DNA of 64,000 nt from Thermoanaerobaculia bacterium (GTDB lineage: Bacteria; Acidobacteriota; Thermoanaerobaculia; Multivoradales; Multivoraceae): contig JAJEHN010000025.1 in NCBI GenBank assembly GCA_022823665.1, forward strand, positions 124,001 to 188,000. The letters are read 5' to 3'. Position 1 is the first letter of the stretch, and each line of letters opens with the position of its first letter. A program made the position numbers and the translations under genes. The notes below the pieces were generated by a model. It was not told the DNA's origin and did no database searches. It saw nothing but the letters and a program-made list of their open reading frames with translations. This document shows positions 58,815 to 64,000 of the stretch, one piece after another.

Positions 58815-60049
58815 GTGGCGGCTTCCACTGCCTTCTCGGCATCGGCCACGCGGATCTCTCCCGAGATGAGCTTCGGGAGCAGCGTGTCACGAAGAGAGCT
58901 CAAGGCCACTGTGTCCGTCGTGTTGGCGACTAGCCGATCGTGCAGCGAGCGGCTGAGACGTTCCCACTCACCGAGGACCTTCTCTGAAGGAACGAGTACC
59001 GGGACCGGGCGGAACGCTCTCTTGCTGATCTCCGCAAACGTGGACCCACCGGCGATCTTCCTGATGTGGCCGAGATTCTGGTTGCACCAGTAGAGAACGT
59101 ACAGATTCGGCAAAGACTGCTCGCATCGCATTGCAATGAAGCCTTGGTTCACGGCCACCGGCACCTCAGCAATGGCCAGGTACCCGATGGGAGCGCGTGA
59201 CGACAAGAGCACCGTGCCCGCGGGCAGCATCCCTGAGCTGATCTTCCGTAATCAAGCGTCTGTGATCTTGCGCTTCGTCTCCATCAAGACTGGCGAGTCC
59301 AGCTTCGAGAGGTCCTTGGGTGTCGCCCAGTAGTTCCGGCCTCCATGCCAGTAAGACGGTTCTTTCGTGCTCGGAGTTGACCCTCCCACAACCCCAACCT
59401 CTTTCCCGATCTCAGACACTCTCCATCCTGCCGGTGTATGCCCGAGCACCGAGTCCACTAGCCTGTTGGGGAACAGCTTCGCGGTTCTGCCCGGCAAGCC
59501 CGTACGCCGGCCCTCGATCTTGGCCCGTACCGGATCGAAGTCGACGAACCAAGAGGTGAACAACGCCCGCGCCATCGCCTCCAGCGTCTCGTTCATCCGG
59601 CGGTTCAGCTCGATCCTGTCGTCCAGAGTGCCGAGTACGTGGGCAATCGCACGTTGTTCCCCGATTGTCTCGGGGAGCCGAACAACCTCCCGATGCAGGT
59701 GATTGCGATTCAAGCCCGGAACGGCCGCCTTGTCGGAGTATGCAGAGAAATCGACGCCTTGTGGTAGGAAGTAGCTGATGAAGCGCGGATCGTTCCCGCG
59801 AAAGTCGCGGACGTACAACGTGGTGTTCAGCGGCCAGAAGTCCTCCTTAACGAAGTAGACGCGGCCAAGCGTCCCGTATCGCCCTGTCACGACGCCTGGC
59901 CCCGTGACCTTGCCCTCCGAATGGAAGTCGATAGGGCCAGATGACGACACGACCGGAAAAGTGCCGGCCCGGCGCCTCCGCGTCGCAAGGTCATAGCCTC
60001 GCTTGAGCTCGACCACTTCACCGAGTTCGCACTCTCTCCAAGCTGTCAC
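58811..60049 (-). pseudogene. hsdS: Type I specificity subunit, split by one in-frame TGA
   Basis: One continuous frame of 412 codons interrupted only by TGA at codon 266 (59252-59254). The first half has target-recognition domain 1 and the conserved spacer EQRAIAHVLGTLDDRIELNRRMNETLEAMARALF. TRD2 begins WRVSEIGKEVGVVGGSTPSTKEPSYW, reads on to KRKITDA, then stop, then LRKISSG and LPAGTVLLSSRAPIGYLA without any frame change. A homologue would be expected to have Gly here, so a GGA to TGA change is likely. The ATG at 59230 could restart the second half. A truncated N-terminal half-subunit may still function as a dimer, as known for some half-HsdS proteins. Confidence 0.85.
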
Positions 60050-60414
60050 CGGACTGCCCCTTGAAGGTCCGCCGCAGGTGGCCGAAGGTTGGCACAGATG
60101 GAACGGGTCCTCACCACCACATACTCCCGCTCGATCTCCGGATGAAACCGCTCCGGCAAGCGCGCCCAGTCGCGAGCCTCGACCAGGAACGGAATGGTCG
60201 AATCGTGAAGCGCCTGAGTGAAGTCGTCGAGGGCGGAGATGTCGACCTCCTCCAGGTCCGGCCCTCGCAGCACGAGATCCAGGTCGCTGCCGTCGTGGCT
60301 CTGGCCGTTCACGCGACTGCCGTAGGCCCAGACCTCCACGTCGGGGAGATGTTCGCGCAGCGAGGCTTCGAGCTGGGCCCGGTGGCGCGGCAGTAGGTGG
60401 AGGCGTTCAGTCAT
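60046..60414 (-). CDS. Minimal nucleotidyltransferase (MNT) antitoxin
   Basis: 122 residues from ATG 60414. The nucleotidyltransferase signature is complete: GS at 32-33, ten residues, then D-L-D at 44-46, with the third Asp/Glu further on (PFLVEARDW). MntA-type antitoxins AMPylate and silence their HEPN partners. It overlaps the HEPN gene by 8 bases at its start and the hsdS start by ATGA at its end, so it is built into the restriction-modification operon. Confidence 0.9.
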   Translation of the reverse strand: MTERLHLLPRHRAQLEASLREHLPDVEVWAYGSRVNGQSHDGSDLDLVLRGPDLEEVDISALDDFTQALHDSTIPFLVEARDWARLPERFHPEIEREYVVVRTRSICANLRPPAADLQGAVR

Positions 60415-60832
60415 CGCGCGCCTGCTCGACGACCTCCACCAGCGCCCGGGCATCGGCGACGAAGGCAGGCAGGCGCTCCACCGCCGCCACGACGGCCGGG
60501 TCGGCCCCGTCCGGCTCGCCGCTTCCGTTCAGGCTGTCCCGGTAGTTCAGCCAGCGCTCTGCGGTTTCCATGTCGATCAGGCCGTGCTTGGCCGCGTGCC
60601 GAAACAGGTCCCGGAACGTCAGGCGGTCCGCTGCCCGGTTGCTGGCGAACCACGGACGCAACGTCTTCCTCAACAGCTTGCCGCTCTGTTCGAGAGCAAC
60701 CTCGAACCGTTCGATGCACAGCTCTCGCCCGAGCCGGCGAGCCGTTTCGTCCTCACGATCGCGATCCAGGAGTTGACAGTAGACCTCCAGCCGGTCGAGG
60801 CACTCCTTGAAGAACGTCGTGTCGATGCCCAC
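60407..60832 (-). CDS. HEPN-family partner (HI0074-like) of MNT
   Basis: 141 residues from GTG 60832, all helical: FFKECLDRLEVYCQLLD at the start and TFRDLFRHAAKHGLIDMETAERWLNYRDSLNG in the middle, which is the layout of nucleotidyltransferase substrate-binding proteins. In active HEPN toxins an Arg followed four to six residues later by His lies in this segment; here it reads YRDSLNGSGEP and no His follows. The ribonuclease site may therefore be lost or altered. Overlap with the MNT gene supports a functional pair. Confidence 0.8.
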   Translation of the reverse strand: MGIDTTFFKECLDRLEVYCQLLDRDREDETARRLGRELCIERFEVALEQSGKLLRKTLRPWFASNRAADRLTFRDLFRHAAKHGLIDMETAERWLNYRDSLNGSGEPDGADPAVVAAVERLPAFVADARALVEVVEQARDD

Positions 60833-60857
60833 GGACTGAGGCGCGCCGAGCCTTCTT

Positions 60858-61082
60858 CTACGCCGTAGCGGCCAATCCGATCTCCACTTCCACGGATGAT
60901 GCCAGCGGCGGCGGAATCGGATCGCCGTCCTCCCGCAGACCTTCGAGGTGAAGGGCAAGCGCCTCGCGCATGAGTTGGACGACCTCGGAACGCGTCTCGG
61001 CAACGGCAACGCAGCCCGGCACGTCGGGCGCGTACGCGCCGTAGCTTGTCGGCGTCTTCTCGATCACGATCATGTACTTCAC
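60858..61082 (-). CDS. hicB: HicB-like antitoxin
   Basis: 74 residues with the partial RNase H-like HicB fold: MKYMIVIEKTPTSYGAYAPD followed by VPGCVAVAETRSEV and LMREALALHLEGLREDGDPI. It lacks a separate C-terminal DNA-binding domain, as in short HicB forms. It begins 8 bases after the hicA stop, the normal toxin-first order. Confidence 0.93.
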   Translation of the reverse strand: MKYMIVIEKTPTSYGAYAPDVPGCVAVAETRSEVVQLMREALALHLEGLREDGDPIPPPLASSVEVEIGLAATA

Positions 61083-61089
61083 GAGCTTC

Positions 61090-61281
61090 TCACTTCCTGA
61101 GGCCAGCCTGCTTCATGATGCTGTTCCACGTACCGGGCGGCACGTCCACACTGAGCTTACCTGCGATCGTGACCTTCCCCGGCTTCACGGGATGCCTGTA
61201 CTGGCGATGACTCCCCCGTGTCGTGATGCGCCGCCAACCGTCCCGCTCGACAGCGCGAATCGCTTCACGGACCTTAGGCAT
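61090..61281 (-). CDS. hicA: HicA-like mRNA interferase toxin
   Basis: 63 residues from ATG 61281. The double-stranded-RNA-binding-like fold is recognisable: KVREAIRAVERDGWRRITTRGSHRQYRHP with the catalytic His in RGSHRQY, then GKVTIAGKLSVDVPPGTWNSIMKQAGL. It should cleave mRNA when free of HicB. It lies between hsdM and the HEPN/MNT pair. Confidence 0.93.
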   Translation of the reverse strand: MPKVREAIRAVERDGWRRITTRGSHRQYRHPVKPGKVTIAGKLSVDVPPGTWNSIMKQAGLRK

Positions 61282-61347
61282 CGGTCGTGAAGGCTGCCCC
61301 GCGGCGCCCGGCCGCACCCGCGTCCCGCGATACGGCCTGGTCCACGA

Positions 61348-62925
61348 TCACTTCTCCACCCCGAAGCCCAGCGAAATCAGATTCTTCTCTATCGCCGCGT
61401 CCAGCCGGCGCGCCTCGCCCTGCTGCTCCCGCCACTGCGCGGCGAGTCGGGCCATCTTCTCCTCGAACGGCTCGCCGTCGTCCTCCCGCGGCTTCATGCC
61501 GACGTAGCGCCCCGGCGTCAGCACGTGGTCGTGTCTGCCGATCTCTTCAAGCGTCGCGCTCTTGCAGAAGCCGGGCTTGTCCTCGTACTCGACGACGCCT
61601 TCCCCGCCGCGCCATGCCTGATAGGTGGCGGCGATCTCGGCAATGTCCTCGGAGGTCAGTTCCCGGTGCGTGCGGTCCACCATCCGGCCCAGGTCGCGGG
61701 CGTCGATGAACAGAATCTCGCCGGCGCGGGCGTGCAACACTTCGGCCTTCCGATCCCGCGCGAGGAACCACAGGCAGACCGGGATCTGCGTCGAGTAGAA
61801 GAGCTGCCCCGGCAGAGCGACCATGCAGTCCACCAAGTTCCCCTCCTCGATCAGCCTGCGACGGATTTCACCTTCGCCGGACTGGCTCGACGACATCGAC
61901 CCGTTGGCGAGAACAAACCCCGCCACGCCCTCCGGCGCCAGGTGGTGCACCATGTGCTGCACCCAGCCGAAGTTCGCATTGCCCTTCGGCGGGACTCCAT
62001 ACCGCCAGCGCCTGTCTTCGGCAAGCCGTTCGCCGCCCCAGTCCGAAACGTTGAACGGAGGATTGGCGAGGATGAAGTTCGCCTTCAGGTCCGGATGGCG
62101 GTCGTTGTGGAAGCTGTCGCCGTGGGCGATCTGTCCTCCGATTCCGCGGATGGCCAGGTTCATCCGGGCGAGCCGCCACGTCGTGTAGTTGGACTCCTGG
62201 CCGTAGATGGAGATGTCGGCGGGCACCGTGCCACCGTTGCCGTTGCCGTTGCCGCTGGCGTGGGCGCGGATGAACTCCACCGACTGCACGAACATGCCCG
62301 ATGAGCCGCAGCAGGGATCGTAGACCCGGCCCCGGTACGGCTCCAGCATCTCGACGAGAAGCCTGACGACGCAACGCGGTGTGTAGAACTCTCCGCCCCT
62401 CTTGCCCTCGGCGCTGGCGAACTGCGAGAGGAAGTACTCGTAGACCCGGCCCAGCACATCCCGGGAACGGGCCTCGGCATCGCCGACGCGGATGTTGCCG
62501 ACCATGTCGATGAGCTGGCCGAGGCGCTGCTTGTCCAGGGCGGGCCGCGCGTAGTCCTTGGGGAGCACGTCCTTCAGCGCCGGGTTGTCGCGCTCGACCG
62601 CGGTCATGGCCTCATCGACGGTCCGGCCGATCGTCGGCTGCCGCGCCCGCGCCTTCAGGCGCGCCCAGCGGGACTCCCGCGGCACCCAGAAGATGTTCTC
62701 CGCGACGTACTCGTCGCGGTCCTCCGCCGCCTCTTCGCCCCACTCGGCCAGCACGGCCGCCCGGCGCTCCTCAAAGGCGTCCGAGATGTACTTCAGGAAG
62801 ATGAGGCCGAGCACGACGTGCTTGTATTCGGCCGCGTCCATCGAGCCGCGAAGCGCATCGGCCATCGCCCACAGTTCGGCCTCGTAGCCGGTCGTTGCGC
62901 TGCTGCCGGTTCGCCTGCTAGCCAT
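61348..62925 (-). CDS. hsdM: Type I DNA methyltransferase subunit M
   Basis: 525 residues. The N-terminal helical domain includes [22 protein letters not shown]. The N6-adenine methylase core has the AdoMet motif [14 protein letters not shown] near residue 205 and the catalytic NPPF ([15 protein letters not shown]) near residue 290. It is intact and is the first gene of the minus-strand defence operon. With a functional specificity subunit it methylates adenines in a bipartite target. Confidence 0.97.
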   Translation of the reverse strand: MASRRTGSSATTGYEAELWAMADALRGSMDAAEYKHVVLGLIFLKYISDAFEERRAAVLAEWGEEAAEDRDEYVAENIFWVPRESRWARLKARARQPTIGRTVDEAMTAVERDNPALKDVLPKDYARPALDKQRLGQLIDMVGNIRVGDAEARSRDVLGRVYEYFLSQFASAEGKRGGEFYTPRCVVRLLVEMLEPYRGRVYDPCCGSSGMFVQSVEFIRAHASGNGNGNGGTVPADISIYGQESNYTTWRLARMNLAIRGIGGQIAHGDSFHNDRHPDLKANFILANPPFNVSDWGGERLAEDRRWRYGVPPKGNANFGWVQHMVHHLAPEGVAGFVLANGSMSSSQSGEGEIRRRLIEEGNLVDCMVALPGQLFYSTQIPVCLWFLARDRKAEVLHARAGEILFIDARDLGRMVDRTHRELTSEDIAEIAATYQAWRGGEGVVEYEDKPGFCKSATLEEIGRHDHVLTPGRYVGMKPREDDGEPFEEKMARLAAQWREQQGEARRLDAAIEKNLISLGFGVEK

Positions 62926-63141
62926 CGTCGTCGGTGTGATTGTCGATCCCGTCAGTCAGGACGATCTCTCGGAGCGGCCATCGTAGCCCCACAACGCAAG
63001 CGACGGCTAGTATCGAGAAAGCTGCTCCGCCGCTCCGCTCCGGCTCGGTCGTGGTGGCCAGAGCAGCCAAGAGCGCCGGCCGCCTGGGCTACCGAGGTTC
63101 AGGCAGGGCCGTCCAGGGGCTCGCGTCAGGAGGAAGCTGTG

Positions 63142-64000
63142 ATGGCGGCAAGGCATCAGCACTATGTCCCTCGGTGGTACATGGCGAACTGGGGGGACGA
63201 GAAGGGCCGCGTGGTGTTCTCGAGGAACGGCCAGACCCTGGGACCGACCAATCCGAGGAACATCCTCGGCAGGCGCGACTTCTACGAGGCTCCGGTCCTG
63301 ACCATGCAGGACATCTGCCTCCTGTCCACGTTCGTCTCGCAGAACGTCACGTCCGAGAACGCTCGCCCCATGGCAGAAACGATCCTGGAGGGCGCGCTGT
63401 TCCACTCGACGCTGAAGACCCTCGTCCTGCCTTCGCCGCACCTGTCGGAGGAGGAGAAGGAACTGCTGTCCGGTGCGCTCAGGGACAACGAGGAGCGGCG
63501 TTTGGCCAAGTCGGAAGGCAGGGCGAAGGCCATCGTGGACCGGCTCCTGGCGGGAGACATCAATGCTCTGGTCGAGTCCACGTCCGGGCTCGACTTCTTC
63601 GGGTTCCTTGGCGACATGGCGTTTCGCGGCCACGGCGTCCGCGCTCTGGTCGCCCAGTCGGGCTTCTTGTCCGAGGGCGGTGCCGCGATTCTGGCGCGAA
63701 TCGTAGGCGCCAACATGACCTGCGTTCACTTCTTCGACCGGCTCGGGCACCCGCCGACTGTTCTGAGGAACGAGACGCAGCGCCGCTTCGTTACCAGCGA
63801 CCACCCGGTCGTGAACATCCTTGCTCCGCAGGAGGACCGGATGCCCGACGACGACGAGTACGCCGTGTACTTCCCGCTTTCTCCCTCTCGCGCGCTGGTC
63901 GTACCGCCTTGGAAGCAGAAGTTCACGCCGGAAACGGCAACCGAGGAACTGGTGGCCAGTCTCAACGCCTGGATAGCGAGCCGCGCTCACGAGACGTTGG
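63142..64000 (+). CDS. DUF4238 domain protein, 3' end outside window
   Basis: 286 codons are present and the frame is open to the last base. A strong RBS (AGGAGGA) lies 8 bases before ATG 63142. MAARHQHYVPRWYMANWGD is the DUF4238 N-terminus (HxYVPxxYLxxF-like), and RFVTSDHPVVNI is the conserved TSDxPV block later. The function of DUF4238 is unknown, but such genes are frequent in defence islands. It diverges from hsdM across a gap of about 215 bases in which I see no other feature. Confidence 0.9.
   Translation, partial: MAARHQHYVPRWYMANWGDEKGRVVFSRNGQTLGPTNPRNILGRRDFYEAPVLTMQDICLLSTFVSQNVTSENARPMAETILEGALFHSTLKTLVLPSPHLSEEEKELLSGALRDNEERRLAKSEGRAKAIVDRLLAGDINALVESTSGLDFFGFLGDMAFRGHGVRALVAQSGFLSEGGAAILARIVGANMTCVHFFDRLGHPPTVLRNETQRRFVTSDHPVVNILAPQEDRMPDDDEYAVYFPLSPSRALVVPPWKQKFTPETATEELVASLNAWIASRAHETL

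Noticed and set aside
59252..59254. Recoding of the hsdS TGA as selenocysteine
   Set aside because: No SECIS-like hairpin or Sec-dependent chemistry is expected in a DNA-binding subunit, and the flanking residues fit an ordinary Gly position.

Overview
This is a high-G+C, densely coded bacterial chromosome segment, most likely from an uncultured Acidobacteriota member. The strongest clue is the pairing of a PadR regulator with two tandem permeases of the acidobacterial duplicated orphan permease (ADOP) type. The DUF1501/DUF1549/DUF1553 pair, Tat-exported enzymes and many lipoproteins fit but are not diagnostic. I see no rRNA, tRNA, CRISPR array or insertion sequence. No stretch longer than about 220 bp lacks a gene; several of the longer gaps hold a palindromic repeat family.

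Layout. 1-9.5 kb: exported or membrane proteins (truncated unknown protein, Nramp-like carrier, DUF3500, MerC-like, propeller-DUF3604, quinoprotein dehydrogenase, lipoprotein cytochrome c). 9.5-17.7 kb: DUF924, a PSCyt1/DUF1549/LamG/DUF1553 protein with its DUF1501 partner, a DUF1214-like protein divergent from a sulfotransferase, and a 58-aa zinc-ribbon ORF. 17.7-26.3 kb: a GST, then a MacAB-like adaptor and ATPase divergent from PadR and two ADOP permeases, with a long palindromic operator over both start codons. 26.3-38 kb: a catabolic region with a kelch protein, CHAD protein, SSS transporter, nucleotidyltransferase, two enolase-superfamily dehydratases, SDR, 2-hydroxyacid dehydrogenase, cyclase and hydrolase, plus a FitAB/VapBC-like toxin-antitoxin pair. 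38.3-43.2 kb: two more DUF3604 proteins, divergent.

43.2-49.4 kb: the most unusual locus. A UreH/RcnA-like membrane protein with a His-rich loop precedes a P1B-type metal ATPase fused at its C-terminus to an HflK-like SPFH domain. Two further SPFH proteins (one with 14 His in its first 34 residues) and a membrane-anchored small protein follow, mostly with ATGA or GTGA overlaps. It looks like a metal pump built into a prohibitin-like membrane assembly. 49.4-54 kb: DUF1214, sulfotransferase, two SDRs and an SRPBCC domain, probably acting on a lipid or isoprenoid substrate.

54.4 kb to the end: a defence island with different base composition. The SRPBCC ORF runs into an ApeA-like HEPN domain. 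Next is a type I restriction-modification operon (hsdM-hsdS-hsdR, minus strand) into which hicAB and a HEPN/MNT pair are inserted, and whose hsdS is split by one in-frame TGA. A DUF4238 gene runs off the right edge.

Family assignments come from motifs read by eye; no database search was run.
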